Assembly: GCA_009840525.1 (NCBI GenBank)
Contig: VXNP01000070.1
Location: 24,225 to 88,224, forward strand
Reading direction: 5' to 3'
Source: Gammaproteobacteria bacterium
Lineage (GTDB): Bacteria > Gemmatimonadota > Gemmatimonadetes > Longimicrobiales > Gaopeijiaceae
Length of the DNA: 64,000 nt
Numbering within the stretch: position 1 is the first letter of the stretch; the number at the start of each line of letters is the position of its first letter. Below, piece by piece: positions 9,410 through 18,211 of the stretch. The notes under the pieces were generated by a model. That model did no database searches. It was not told the DNA's origin and saw only the letters and a program-made list of their open reading frames with translations. Both the position numbers and the translations under genes were made by a program.

Positions 9410-9970
9410 TCAGGGGAAGATGTCCGGCTGCATCTTGCGGCTGTTGCAGATCCCGTTGGTGTCGAACACGAAGACCACGGTGCGTTCAACACGGTCTACG
9501 TCCAGGGGAACCATCTTCGCGTAGTGGTTGCAGAGCTGCCCGTAGTTGGAGCGCAAGCGCCGCGTGCGCACCACGTAGAGGCTCCCGAGGTTCACCGGTA
9601 CCGCCTGGTCCTCGATGTACACGTCATCGTCCTCGGGGGCTTCCTCGATGTCGTCGAAGTTCTCGTCGGGCAGCTCCACCAGCGCCGCATCCGAGTCGAT
9701 GCCGAAGAATCCGGGGGTCAGGAAGACGGCCCTGCCGCCTTCGACGTCCACGGCCAGGTCCCAGGCTAAGGTGGTGGCGGGGGCTTCGATGCGAACCGCG
9801 TGCCGGGCACCGAAGTCAAAGCCTGTCTCGACGTTGGGCTCGGGACGGGAGATCGCGTACAGGCGCACCGTATCGGCGGAGGCGATCCACTCGAGCGCGA
9901 AAGGATCTCGTCCGCACGCAGCGGTGGCAATCAGCGAAGGGAGAAGTAGGATGATCCCGAGCGAACGCAT
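9410..9970 (-). CDS. Putative lipoprotein of unknown function
   Basis: A 186-residue exported protein. The N-terminus (MRSLGIILLLPSLIATAAC) is a lipoprotein signal peptide with Cys19 as the likely lipidated residue, although Thr rather than Leu at -3 is not the most usual lipobox. The mature part is mixed beta-like sequence with a strongly acidic patch around residues 105-120 (EEAPEDDDVYIEDQ). A near-C-terminal pair of cysteines (QLCNHY and NGICNSR) could form a disulfide. I do not recognise the family. It is the first gene of the minus-strand series leading to serS and is divergent from manC. Confidence 0.7.
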   Translation of the reverse strand: MRSLGIILLLPSLIATAACGRDPFALEWIASADTVRLYAISRPEPNVETGFDFGARHAVRIEAPATTLAWDLAVDVEGGRAVFLTPGFFGIDSDAALVELPDENFDDIEEAPEDDDVYIEDQAVPVNLGSLYVVRTRRLRSNYGQLCNHYAKMVPLDVDRVERTVVFVFDTNGICNSRKMQPDIFP

Positions 9971-10100
9971 GACGACTGTTTGGCAACGGAGGAGGGGCTG
10001 GCTCCGGCGAGCCGAAAGCCTGCTCGCGGAGCGCGCAAAGACTACCCCGACGGCTCCGGCGGGTCAACCCCGGAGCGGTGAATTCCGTTGATTTTACACT

Positions 10101-11228
10101 GTGCCGCGGGTAAGTTTCCGCGTGCATTCCGACCCGCATCAGCGAGCGGCGTTGACCCCCGCCGACCCCCACCTCCGGGTCGTCATCCTCGCGGGTGGCG
10201 CCGGTTCCCGGTTCTGGCCCGCCAGCACGCCCGCTCGCCCCAAGCAGCTCCTTCCCCTGGTCTCGAGCCGCCCCCTCGTAGCCGACACGGTCCTGCGCGC
10301 GCTGGAGCTGGTCCCGGCCCGCCGGTTGCGGATCGTCGCGGGACGGCACCTGGAGTCACCGCTGACTTCCGCGCTGCCGGAGTTGCCTCCCGGTTGCTTC
10401 CTCTGGGAATCGCGGCCGCGCAGCACGGCACCGGCGCTCACCTGGGCGACCTGGCGTGCCTGGCGAAGCGATCCGAACGCGGTGATCGTTTCCCTCCATT
10501 CGGACCATGTCATACGTCCCGCCGCCGCGTTCCGTTCGCTGGTTGCGCGCGCGGTGCGGATTGCGGCCCGAGACGATGTCCTGCTCACCGTCGGGGCCCG
10601 GCCGGATCGCCCCGACACCGGCTACGGATACCTGCAACCCGGCGACGCCCTGGACGAGCCCGCCCGCGACGGGGCGAACGAGCCTCCCCGGCGTGTGCTG
10701 CGCTTTCACGAGAAACCCGACGCCGGGCGGGCCGCCGAGTACATTCGCCGGGGGTTCCTGTGGAACACGGGTATCTTCGTCTGGCGGGCATCGGCGTTCC
10801 TGAAGGAACTTCGCGCGCACGCTCCCGCCATCGCCACCCTGCTTCCGCGACTCGAGGACGGCGACGTGAACGGCTTCTTCCGCCACGCGCCCACGGTCAG
10901 CGTCGACGAGGCCGTGCTGGAACGCAGCCGCTCGTGCGCCATGCTTCCGGCGTCCTTTGACTGGGATGATGTGGGCAGCTGGGAGGCGCTCGCCCGGACG
11001 CGGACGCCCGACCAGCGCGGGAACACCCGGTCCGGCGACGTCGTCTGCGTTGAGAGTGACGACAACATCGTGTACAGCGAAGGCGGGCGGGTGGTGCTGT
11101 TCGGCGTCCGCGAGACGGTCGTGGTCGTCGCGGGGGACGTGACGATGGTCACGACCCGCGAGCACGCCCGCGAACTCAAGCGCCTGGTGCAGCGGCTGCC
11201 CTCCTCGTCGCGCACCCAACGGACGTGA
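10101..11228 (+). CDS. manC: Mannose-1-phosphate guanylyltransferase
   Basis: Makes GDP-mannose from mannose-1-phosphate and GTP for cell-surface glycans. The 375-residue frame shows the nucleotidyltransferase signature VVILAGGAGSRFWPAS followed by RPKQLL. Further ManC motifs are VSLHSDHVI, RPDTGYGYL, FHEKPDAG, LWNTGIFVWRA and FDWDDVGSWEAL. No C-terminal isomerase domain is present, so it is the single-function form. The start is GTG at 10101; GTG at 10122 would also work, and neither has a clear Shine-Dalgarno sequence. The stop overlaps the GTG of the next gene by 4 bases, implying coupled translation with the GlmU-like protein. Confidence 0.92.
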   Translation: MPRVSFRVHSDPHQRAALTPADPHLRVVILAGGAGSRFWPASTPARPKQLLPLVSSRPLVADTVLRALELVPARRLRIVAGRHLESPLTSALPELPPGCFLWESRPRSTAPALTWATWRAWRSDPNAVIVSLHSDHVIRPAAAFRSLVARAVRIAARDDVLLTVGARPDRPDTGYGYLQPGDALDEPARDGANEPPRRVLRFHEKPDAGRAAEYIRRGFLWNTGIFVWRASAFLKELRAHAPAIATLLPRLEDGDVNGFFRHAPTVSVDEAVLERSRSCAMLPASFDWDDVGSWEALARTRTPDQRGNTRSGDVVCVESDDNIVYSEGGRVVLFGVRETVVVVAGDVTMVTTREHARELKRLVQRLPSSSRTQRT

Positions 11229-12517
11229 GCGCCCGTCTCTACCTGTTCGACGACGCCCGCGCCCGGCGCTGGGGACCGTTTGCCCTGACACGTCCCGCAG
11301 CCGAACTGGTCCTTGGTGCGCTGCGGCTATGGGAGCGGGCAGCCCGTGCGTGGGGTGTGGAGTACGGTGGCCATCTTGCAGGTGACCGCCTCGCCGGTTT
11401 CCGCGAAGACGAAGCACCCCGGGCACTGGTGGCCTCCGACGTGGGGCGCGGCGTCCACCGCATCCTGGTGTCCAGCCGGGCCGTGGTGCGGAGGCAGCCG
11501 CCGGAACTGCCTCCTGTTCCCGCCGAACTGCGCATCGACGGCACGACGGTCGGGTGGAGCCTCCCTTCCGGTGCCCCGCTTCCCTACCCGCCTGACATCG
11601 CGGATCCCGCTGCCGCTCCCCGGATGAAGGCCGGGATCGAACTGGAAGGGTTCGTGCTGGAGCACGTCTGGGAGCTCGTGGCACGGGCCCCCGTGCAGCT
11701 CTGTGAAGACCTCGAGGCCGGGATGTTCACCCCTCTCGCGTCCACACCGTCGAGCGGGGCCGGGGGGCGGCGGGTCAGGGCGCGCGAGGGTGGCATGGCG
11801 ATCCCACCCTCAGGGTCCTCCCTTCCCCCCGGCGTCCACCTTCTGGGAGACGGCCTCTTCACCCTCGGCCCCGGTGCCGCCGTCGAGCCGGGCGTGCTGC
11901 TGGACACCGGCCCGGGGCCTATCGTCCTCGGCGAGGGCGTGCGCGTGTGCGGACCGGCCCGCCTGGAGGGTCCGCTGTATGTGGGACCCGGCTCGATCGT
12001 CCTCGGTGGCAGGGTATGCGCTTCCTACGTGGGTCGGGCATGCAGAATCCGCGGCGACATCGAGAAGAGCGTCCTGCTCGGCTACGACAACAAGGCCCAC
12101 GGCGGCTTCCTGGGCCGCTCGTACCTCGGTCGCTGGGTGAACCTGGGCGCGATGACCACGAACAGCGATCTTCGCAACGACTATCGCGACGTGAAGGTCC
12201 GCACGGGCGAAGGCGCCGTGCCCTCCGGTCTGGCCAAGCTGGGCTGCCTTCTGGGCGACCACGTCAAGACCGGCATTGGAACGCTCCTGAACACCGGCGC
12301 GGTCATCGGGGCAGGCTGCAACCTGTTCGGCGCGACCGCCCCGACGAGCTATCTCCCGCCCTTTCGATGGGGCGCGGCGCCCGAAGCGCCGCTCTTTGAG
12401 TTGAACCGCTTTCTGGACACGGCGGCGCGTGTCATGAGCCGCAGGGGCGTTCGGCTTGCGCCGGAGATGCGCGCCGTTCTCGAGCGTGCCTGGCTCAGCG
12501 TGGCCGGCCCCGACTAG
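11225..12517 (+). CDS. GlmU-like sugar-1-phosphate nucleotidyltransferase/acetyltransferase
   Basis: A 430-residue two-domain protein. The N-terminal half starts RLYLFDDARARRWGPFALTRPAAELVLG, the pattern of the alternative GlmU family, whose nucleotidyltransferase domain differs from classical GlmU. The C-terminal half (about residues 215-400) is a left-handed beta-helix with hexapeptide repeats (GPLYVGPGSIVLGG, GRWVNLGAMTTNSDL, GLAKLGCLLGDHVKTGIGT). The likely role is UDP-GlcNAc synthesis for peptidoglycan and lipopolysaccharide. Its pairing with manC suggests nucleotide-sugar supply. It starts at GTG 11225. The hexapeptide domain is certain; the exact sugar substrate is not proven by sequence. 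Confidence 0.85.
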   Translation: MSARLYLFDDARARRWGPFALTRPAAELVLGALRLWERAARAWGVEYGGHLAGDRLAGFREDEAPRALVASDVGRGVHRILVSSRAVVRRQPPELPPVPAELRIDGTTVGWSLPSGAPLPYPPDIADPAAAPRMKAGIELEGFVLEHVWELVARAPVQLCEDLEAGMFTPLASTPSSGAGGRRVRAREGGMAIPPSGSSLPPGVHLLGDGLFTLGPGAAVEPGVLLDTGPGPIVLGEGVRVCGPARLEGPLYVGPGSIVLGGRVCASYVGRACRIRGDIEKSVLLGYDNKAHGGFLGRSYLGRWVNLGAMTTNSDLRNDYRDVKVRTGEGAVPSGLAKLGCLLGDHVKTGIGTLLNTGAVIGAGCNLFGATAPTSYLPPFRWGAAPEAPLFELNRFLDTAARVMSRRGVRLAPEMRAVLERAWLSVAGPD

Positions 12518-12536
12518 CCGAAGGCCCGGAACGGTC

Positions 12537-13358
12537 GTGCGGATCTGCGTGTTGGGCAGCGGGAGCAAAGGCAACTCGATTCTGGTCCGCTCCGGGCGGG
12601 CGGCCGTCCTGGTGGACGCCGGCTTCAGCGCGCGCGAGACCGAGCGCCGCCTTCGGCTGGTCGGAGCCGAGGCGGGTGAGCTCTCGGCCATCATCCTCAC
12701 GCACGAACACGGAGATCACACCCGCGGCAGCGGGGTGCTGGCGCGACGTCACGGCATTCCCGTCTGCCTTACCGAGGCCACCCGCAAGGCGTGCGGCCGC
12801 CTGTTCCGCGGGTCGGAACAGGTTGTGGAGTACCGGCCCGGGCGAGCCTTCGGCATCGAGGATCTGCGTGTGGAACCGTTCATGACCGTACACGACGCGG
12901 CCGATCCGGTGGCCATTGCCCTGGTCGATGTCGGATCGGGCGCCCGCGTCGGGCTCGCGACCGATCTGGGCCGGTCCACCGCGATCGTGCGCCACGCCCT
13001 TGCGGGTTGCGACTTCCTGGTCCTGGAAGCCAATCACGACGAGACGCTTCTCCACCAGAGTTCCTACCCCGCCACCGTCAAGTCGCGCATCGCATCCAGC
13101 CACGGACACCTGTCCAACCGCGCGGCCGCCCGTCTTGCCCTGGATCTCCTCCATCCCCGCCTCGCAGGCATACTGCTCGCCCACCTCTCTACGGAGTGCA
13201 ACACACCCGAACTGGCGCGTGAAACCGTCTCTCGGGCACTGATCAGCGCGGGATACCGGGGGTTTCTGGGCGTTGCCCGGCAGGAGGAGCCTACGGAGAT
13301 GCTGTGCGTCGACACCTTGCGCCGGGACCGCGGTCCCGAGCAGCTGTCGTTTCTCTGA
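12537..13358 (+). CDS. Metallo-beta-lactamase-fold hydrolase, WalJ/YycJ type
   Basis: A 273-residue MBL-fold enzyme beginning at GTG 12537 with VRICVLGSGSKGNSILV, the hallmark N-terminus of the WalJ/YycJ subfamily. The zinc-binding motif THEHGDH sits near residue 60, with further metal-ligand candidates in EANHDE and the SHGHLSNRAA segment. Relatives are 5'-3' exonuclease-like enzymes linked to DNA replication and repair. The longer frame starting at 12456 would overlap the preceding gene and adds nothing conserved. It follows the GlmU-like gene by 19 bases and is convergent with rseP. Confidence 0.9.
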   Translation: MRICVLGSGSKGNSILVRSGRAAVLVDAGFSARETERRLRLVGAEAGELSAIILTHEHGDHTRGSGVLARRHGIPVCLTEATRKACGRLFRGSEQVVEYRPGRAFGIEDLRVEPFMTVHDAADPVAIALVDVGSGARVGLATDLGRSTAIVRHALAGCDFLVLEANHDETLLHQSSYPATVKSRIASSHGHLSNRAAARLALDLLHPRLAGILLAHLSTECNTPELARETVSRALISAGYRGFLGVARQEEPTEMLCVDTLRRDRGPEQLSFL

Positions 13359-13375
13359 AGCCGTCGTTCCAGACC

Positions 13376-13390
13376 CCGCCGCCCGGGCGG
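13376..13390. terminator. Short GC inverted repeat between convergent genes
   Basis: CCGCC and GGCGG flank a 5-base GC-only loop in the 39-base gap between the WalJ-like gene and rseP, which converge here. The position suits a bidirectional terminator, but there is no T run on either strand and the stem is short, so this is only a candidate. Confidence 0.25.
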
Positions 13391-13397
13391 TTCGGCG

Positions 13398-14756
13398 TCA
13401 CAACCCCAGTACGCGCAGGATGTCGTTGGAGAGCGCCCAGACCATGATGCCCATGAGCACCAGGAAGCCGACCCGGCTCCAGCGCAGCCGCTGCTCCAGG
13501 CTGAGTGCCTTCCCTCTGACCGCCTCGATCCCGAGAAAGACGAGATGTCCGCCGTCCAGTATCGGAATGGGAAGCAGGTTCAGGATCGCCAGATTCACCG
13601 AGAACAGAGCCATGAAGCGCAGGAAGGTCTGAATCCCCGCCTCTGCGGCCTGACCGGACAGCGTTCCGATGGTGACGATGCTGCCCACGTTGCGCGGGGA
13701 GACGTTCCCGGTCACGAGATCGCCGAGGAACGCGAGGATCATGCGGGTGGTGCCCACGGTGTCCCGGTATCCGATCACCGCAGCGCGGGTCAGCGGAACG
13801 GGCACGTACACCGGATCGGCCACCGGCGCCAGAATGCCGACCTGACCCACGGTCCTGATCTCCCCGTCGGGCCCCCTTTCCTCACGCGTTGCGAGGGGCA
13901 CCGCGATCTCTATCAGAGCGCCGTCGCGCACCAGTTGAAGTTCGACCGTGCGACCGGGACGGCGCATGATCTCCCGCCGGAACAGCGCCCAATTGTCCAC
14001 GGCTACGCCGTCCACGGCGAGTACGCGGTCCCCTGGCTGTACACCCGCGCTCGCCGCGGGCATCCCGAGCTCGACGTCCAGGACTTCGGCTTCGATCCAG
14101 TAGTCGAGGGCCAATGCCAGGCGCTCGCGCGCGGAAGGATCGTCGGGCGCCGGCACCGAGACCATCACGCGCGGGGACTCGGTTTCCACCGTGATCGTCT
14201 CGCCCCGTGCCGACAGGAATCCCTCACGCACATCCCCCCAGTGGACCACATCGCGGTCGCCCACCCGCGTGAGGCGCGCGCCCACGGGCAGCCCCGCCAG
14301 CGGTTCCGCGCCCGGGGGCAGCAGCTCCATGTCCACGTAGCCGAGCCGGGTCTCGTCCGCCTCCACCCGACCCCAGCCCGCGGCGATCGTGGTATACGCC
14401 GCGAAGGCGAAGACCATGTTCATGATCACGCCCGCCGACAGCACCAGCGCGCGCGCCCACACCGGCTTGCCGTCGAAGTCGGTGGGAGCGGGCCGGCGCC
14501 GCACCTCGCCGCCGCCCCCTTCCACCTGGTCCATGACCTCATCGGCCATGCCGCTCATCTTGACGTAGCCGCCCAGCGGAATCGCCGAGATCACGTATTC
14601 GGTATCGCCGCGGCGAAAACCGAGAACCCGTGGCCCCAGCCCGATCGAGAAGCGCAGCACCTTTACGCCCACGGCCTTGGCCGCCCAGAAGTGGCCGAGT
14701 TCGTGGACGAGGATCAGAACGCCCAGGACAACGATTGTCGCCAGCAACGCCATCAT
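13398..14756 (-). CDS. rseP: Site-2 protease, RseP/RasP family
   Basis: Intramembrane zinc metalloprotease that clips membrane-anchored anti-sigma factors or remnant signal peptides. At 452 residues it has the expected size. The catalytic motif HELGH (His18, Glu19, His22) lies in the first TM helix. PLGGYVKMSG follows, then a central PDZ region (GMPAASAGVQPGDRVLAVDG) and the second metal-ligand motif NLLPIPILDGGHL near the C-terminus. It is the last gene of the rplM-to-rseP minus-strand series, 39 bases after dxr, the common arrangement beside cdsA and dxr. Confidence 0.95.
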   Translation of the reverse strand: MMALLATIVVLGVLILVHELGHFWAAKAVGVKVLRFSIGLGPRVLGFRRGDTEYVISAIPLGGYVKMSGMADEVMDQVEGGGGEVRRRPAPTDFDGKPVWARALVLSAGVIMNMVFAFAAYTTIAAGWGRVEADETRLGYVDMELLPPGAEPLAGLPVGARLTRVGDRDVVHWGDVREGFLSARGETITVETESPRVMVSVPAPDDPSARERLALALDYWIEAEVLDVELGMPAASAGVQPGDRVLAVDGVAVDNWALFRREIMRRPGRTVELQLVRDGALIEIAVPLATREERGPDGEIRTVGQVGILAPVADPVYVPVPLTRAAVIGYRDTVGTTRMILAFLGDLVTGNVSPRNVGSIVTIGTLSGQAAEAGIQTFLRFMALFSVNLAILNLLPIPILDGGHLVFLGIEAVRGKALSLEQRLRWSRVGFLVLMGIMVWALSNDILRVLGL

Positions 14757-14795
14757 CCCTCTCCCTGTATGCGCCCGCTCATGAGCCGCGCGCCA

Positions 14796-15944
14796 TTACG
14801 CGACCACCGCGTCGATGGATTCCCGGGTCACGCGCCGGGCCTCGGCGTCCACGCCGAGCACGTCCTCGACCGACCTGATCCTTCCTGGAGGGGTTCGCTC
14901 CAGCGCCGCTCCCACCACCGCCGCCATCTCTCTGAAGGGTAGCACGCCCTCCAGGAATGCGTGCACCGCCACCTCGTTGGCGGCGTTGAAGACCGTCGGC
15001 GCCCAGCCACCAGCGCGCCCCGCCTGCACGCCCAGCTCGAACAGGGGGAACCGCGGCCGGTCCAGTTCCTCGAACGTCAGATCCGACAGGCGTGACGGAC
15101 GGAAGGTTCGCAAGCGGGCGTCGTCGATCCGCTCCGGGTGTGTCAGCGCGTACAGGATGGGCAGTTCCATGGTGGGAAGGCCGAGTTGCGCCACGACCGA
15201 TCCGTCCGTGAACTCCACGAAGGAATGGACGATCGATTGCGGATGAACGACCACATCGATGCGTTCATATTCCATCCCATACAGGAAATGTGCCTCAATG
15301 ACCTCCAGCGCCTTGTTCGCGAGCGTGGCCGAGTCGATGGTGATCTTGGAACCCATGTTCCAGGTGGGATGGCGCAGCGCGTCGGCGGGCGTGACGTCGT
15401 TCATTCGCGACGCGTCCCAACGGCGAAAGGGACCGCCCGAAGCGGTCAGCACGATGCGGGCCACATGCCCGGGGTCGCTGCCGGCGAGACACTGGAGGAT
15501 GGCGCTGTGTTCCGAATCGACCGGCACCAGTTCACCGCCCCCCGAACGCGCCGTTTCGTCGACGAGTTCGCCTCCCGCCACCAGCGACTCCTTGTTGGCC
15601 AGCGCAAGGCGCTTGCCCGCCCGAAGCACGGCGAGGGTGGGCTCGAGACCCGAGACCCCCACCAGGGCATTGACGACCACATCCGCGTCGCTGCTCCCCG
15701 CGAGCTCGATCAGAGCCTCGCGGCCGTAGGCGCACGATACGCCGGGGAGGTCGAGCCTCTCCGCCCCGGGGTCGGCGACCACCACCCGGCGCGGCCGATG
15801 CAGCGCCGCCTGCTCGCGAAGCACGGCTACCGAGCGGTTGGCGGCCAGCGCGACCACGCGGAAGCGCCCCGGATGCCGGCCCACTACCTCGAGCGCGCTG
15901 CGCCCGACCGAACCCGTGGATCCCAGGATTGCGATCCGGATCAC
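14796..15944 (-). CDS. dxr: 1-deoxy-D-xylulose 5-phosphate reductoisomerase
   Basis: Second step of the MEP isoprenoid pathway: NADPH-dependent conversion of DXP to MEP. The 382-residue protein begins with the dinucleotide-binding motif IAILGSTGSVGRSALEVV. It shows LANKESLVAGG, the metal and substrate motif VDSEHSAI, TASGGPFRR, HPTWNMGSKITIDSATL with NKALEVIEAHFLYG, and the flexible-loop region HPQSIVHSFVEF. It sits between cdsA and rseP, supplying isoprenoids close to uppS, which uses them for undecaprenyl phosphate. Confidence 0.97.
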   Translation of the reverse strand: MIRIAILGSTGSVGRSALEVVGRHPGRFRVVALAANRSVAVLREQAALHRPRRVVVADPGAERLDLPGVSCAYGREALIELAGSSDADVVVNALVGVSGLEPTLAVLRAGKRLALANKESLVAGGELVDETARSGGGELVPVDSEHSAILQCLAGSDPGHVARIVLTASGGPFRRWDASRMNDVTPADALRHPTWNMGSKITIDSATLANKALEVIEAHFLYGMEYERIDVVVHPQSIVHSFVEFTDGSVVAQLGLPTMELPILYALTHPERIDDARLRTFRPSRLSDLTFEELDRPRFPLFELGVQAGRAGGWAPTVFNAANEVAVHAFLEGVLPFREMAAVVGAALERTPPGRIRSVEDVLGVDAEARRVTRESIDAVVA

Positions 15945-15981
15945 GTCGACGCACCCTGCGCAGCGGGGACCGCCACCCGGT

Positions 15982-16866
15982 TCATGGCGACACCGAACCG
16001 GCGAGCTGAAGCGCCGCGTAGGCGAGCGGCAGCGTCACCAAAACGGCGTCGAGCCTGTCGAGCACTCCGCCATGGCCGGGAAGCATCGACCCGGTGTCCT
16101 TGACGCCGGCTTCGCGCTTGAGCAGCGAAACGGCCAGATCCCCCGCCAGCCCGCCCGCGCCGATCAGGAGCGCGATGCCGACGAGCCAGCTCCGCCCGAC
16201 CCCCAGCAGGACGAACGGCTCGGCGGCCGCGATCGCGAAGAACAGGCCCGCCGCTCCGGCGGCCAGAATTCCGGCGATGGTGCCTTCCAGCGTCTTGCCC
16301 GGGCTGACGGCCGGAAACAGGCGGCGAGTGCCCCACAGGCTGCCCGCGAAATATGCGGCGATGTCCCCGACCCAGGTGACCGTCAGGGGGAAGAGCAGCA
16401 GCAACGGACCCTCGAGCGAGCCGGGGGCTCTCACTGCGACCCCCGTCTCCGGCAGGTGGCGCAGCAGCACCGCGAAGCAGAGCCCGCCTCCCACATACAG
16501 AGCTGCCGTCAGCGTTGAACAGACGGACGCGAGCGGCTTGTCCGTCACGGCGCGTGCGCGCACGGCGGCGATGAAGAGCACTACGGTGGCCCCCATGAGG
16601 ATCGTCAGCGCGAGCGGGGCGAACCCGGTGAAGAAGGGCTCCGCCGTCGCTGCCAGGACGAGCGCTGCCGTGATGGCCATGGCCGTGCGGGTGAAGGTCC
16701 GTACACCGGTCCGCCGAGCCAGCAGGCAGAACTCGCGGGTCGCCAGCATGGCCAGCGCCGCCGCAAGCACACCCATGAGCCATCCACCCCGGTAGATGAC
16801 CGGAAGTACGACGAGCAGCGCGACCACCGCCACCACCGCGCGGCGCGAAAGATCGGCCATCGCCAT
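15982..16866 (-). CDS. cdsA: Phosphatidate cytidylyltransferase
   Basis: Makes CDP-diacylglycerol for phospholipid synthesis in the inner membrane. From ATG at 16866 the product is 294 residues (a second ATG at 16860 is also possible) with about seven to eight hydrophobic helices. The C-terminal family signature is present: WVGDIAAYFAGSLWG, then SPGKTLEG, AGDLAVSLLKREAGVKD and LPGHGGVLDRLDA. The start codon overlaps the uppS stop by one base (TGATG). A longer in-frame extension to 17328 runs through uppS on the same strand and was rejected. Confidence 0.95.
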   Translation of the reverse strand: MAMADLSRRAVVAVVALLVVLPVIYRGGWLMGVLAAALAMLATREFCLLARRTGVRTFTRTAMAITAALVLAATAEPFFTGFAPLALTILMGATVVLFIAAVRARAVTDKPLASVCSTLTAALYVGGGLCFAVLLRHLPETGVAVRAPGSLEGPLLLLFPLTVTWVGDIAAYFAGSLWGTRRLFPAVSPGKTLEGTIAGILAAGAAGLFFAIAAAEPFVLLGVGRSWLVGIALLIGAGGLAGDLAVSLLKREAGVKDTGSMLPGHGGVLDRLDAVLVTLPLAYAALQLAGSVSP

Positions 16867-17609
16867 CAGGCGGAAGTGATCCGGCCGAAGCGGCGGTCGC
16901 GGCGCTGGTAGTCCAGGACCGCCGCGAAGAGGTCGTCCCTGGAGAAATCCGGCCACAGCACGGGGGTGATGTGAATCTCCGAGTACGAAATCTGCCAAAG
17001 CATGAAGTTCGAGATTCTGCACTCCCCGGAAGTCCGGATGAGAAGGTCGGGATCGGGTATGCCGCTCGTCAGCAGCGCCCGCTCCAGGCACGCCTCGTCG
17101 ATCTCCGCGGGGTCCAGTTCTCCGGCTCGGGCGCGCGCGGCCAGACGGCGAACCGCGGTCAGGATGTCTTCCCTTCCGCTGTAGGAGATCATCAGATTGA
17201 GCCTGAGCGTCGTTCCGCCCTCGGTCTCCCGCATGATGCGCTCCACGGCCTCGCGCGCTGAAGGCTGCATTCTGGCCAGGGTCCCGAGCACACGTACTTC
17301 GACGCCCTTCTCGACAAGCTCCGAGCACTCCCGCTCCGCATACGCCTTCAGGAGCGACATCAGAGCCGACACCTCCTCCGACGGACGATTCCAGTTGTCG
17401 GTGGAAAACGCAAAGAGGGTGAGGATCTTGATGCCGGCGTCGACCGAAGCCTCGATGGTCGTGCGTACGGCGTTCATTCCGGCTTCGTGCCCCGTCTTGC
17501 GGGGCAGGCCCTGCCGCCGGGCCCAGCGCCCGTTGCCGTCCATGATGACGGCTACGTGACGCGGCATGGGCCCGCTCATGTCAATCCGGGCCGGCACGTT
17601 GGACTTCAT
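16866..17609 (-). CDS. uppS: Undecaprenyl diphosphate synthase
   Basis: cis-Prenyltransferase that extends farnesyl-PP to undecaprenyl-PP, the lipid carrier for peptidoglycan and O-antigen units. The 247-residue protein has the catalytic Asp24 in VIMDGNGRWARRQG, then LTLFAFSTDNWNRP and the C-terminal substrate motif LLIRTSGECRISNFMLWQ. It lies 2 bases after frr and is coupled to cdsA downstream. Confidence 0.97.
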   Translation of the reverse strand: MKSNVPARIDMSGPMPRHVAVIMDGNGRWARRQGLPRKTGHEAGMNAVRTTIEASVDAGIKILTLFAFSTDNWNRPSEEVSALMSLLKAYAERECSELVEKGVEVRVLGTLARMQPSAREAVERIMRETEGGTTLRLNLMISYSGREDILTAVRRLAARARAGELDPAEIDEACLERALLTSGIPDPDLLIRTSGECRISNFMLWQISYSEIHITPVLWPDFSRDDLFAAVLDYQRRDRRFGRITSA

Positions 17610-17611
17610 GG

Positions 17612-18163
17612 CTAGATGGCCATGACCTCCTCCTCCTTGGCCTTCATGAGCTCGTCCAGCGAGGCCACGTAGCGGTCGGTGAGCTTCTGAATCCCGCCCA
17701 TCATGTGGTGACCCTGGTCCTCGCTGATCTCGTGCTCCCTGATGCGACGCTTCACCTCGCCATTGCCCGCGCGCCGGGCGTGGCGGATCGAGATCCGGGT
17801 ATTCTCCGACATCTTGTGGATGATGCGCACGTATTCCCGGCGTCGTTCCTCGGTGAGCGGAGGAATCGGTACGCGTATGAGGTTGCCGTCGTTGGAGGGA
17901 TTAAGCCCGAGGTTGGCGGACATGATCGCCTTCTCGACGGAGGACATCAGCGACTTGTCGTATGGCTGCACCACCAGCAGGCTCGCGTCGGCCGCAACCA
18001 CCGTCGCGAGCTGATTCAGGGGCATGCTGGCCCCGTAGGCGTCGACCCGGACGCTGTCCAGCAGAGCCGGGGTCGCCTTGCCGGTTCGAACGGTTGCGAA
18101 CTCGCGCCGGGCAGCATCGAGCGCGGCGTCCATGCGCTCCGTGAGTTCTTCCATGAGTCCCAT
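17612..18163 (-). CDS. frr: Ribosome recycling factor
   Basis: RRF splits post-termination ribosomes together with EF-G. The 183-residue length is standard. Family marks are FATVRTGKATPALLDSVRVDAYG at the start, PYDKSLMSSVEKAI in the middle and VPIPPLTEERRREYVRIIHK, with a long C-terminal helix ending in EVMAI. It lies in the tsf-pyrH-frr order found across bacteria, 48 bases after pyrH. Confidence 0.97.
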   Translation of the reverse strand: MGLMEELTERMDAALDAARREFATVRTGKATPALLDSVRVDAYGASMPLNQLATVVAADASLLVVQPYDKSLMSSVEKAIMSANLGLNPSNDGNLIRVPIPPLTEERRREYVRIIHKMSENTRISIRHARRAGNGEVKRRIREHEISEDQGHHMMGGIQKLTDRYVASLDELMKAKEEEVMAI

Positions 18164-18211
18164 GACAGCCTCCCGTGCGCGTGTGATACCGATCGGAGAG
18201 CAGATACCCGG

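Noticed and set aside
6979..9954. 991-codon open frame on the plus strand
   Set aside because: Antisense to the sensor kinase, serS and the lipoprotein; composition is Arg/His/Gln-rich shadow sequence.
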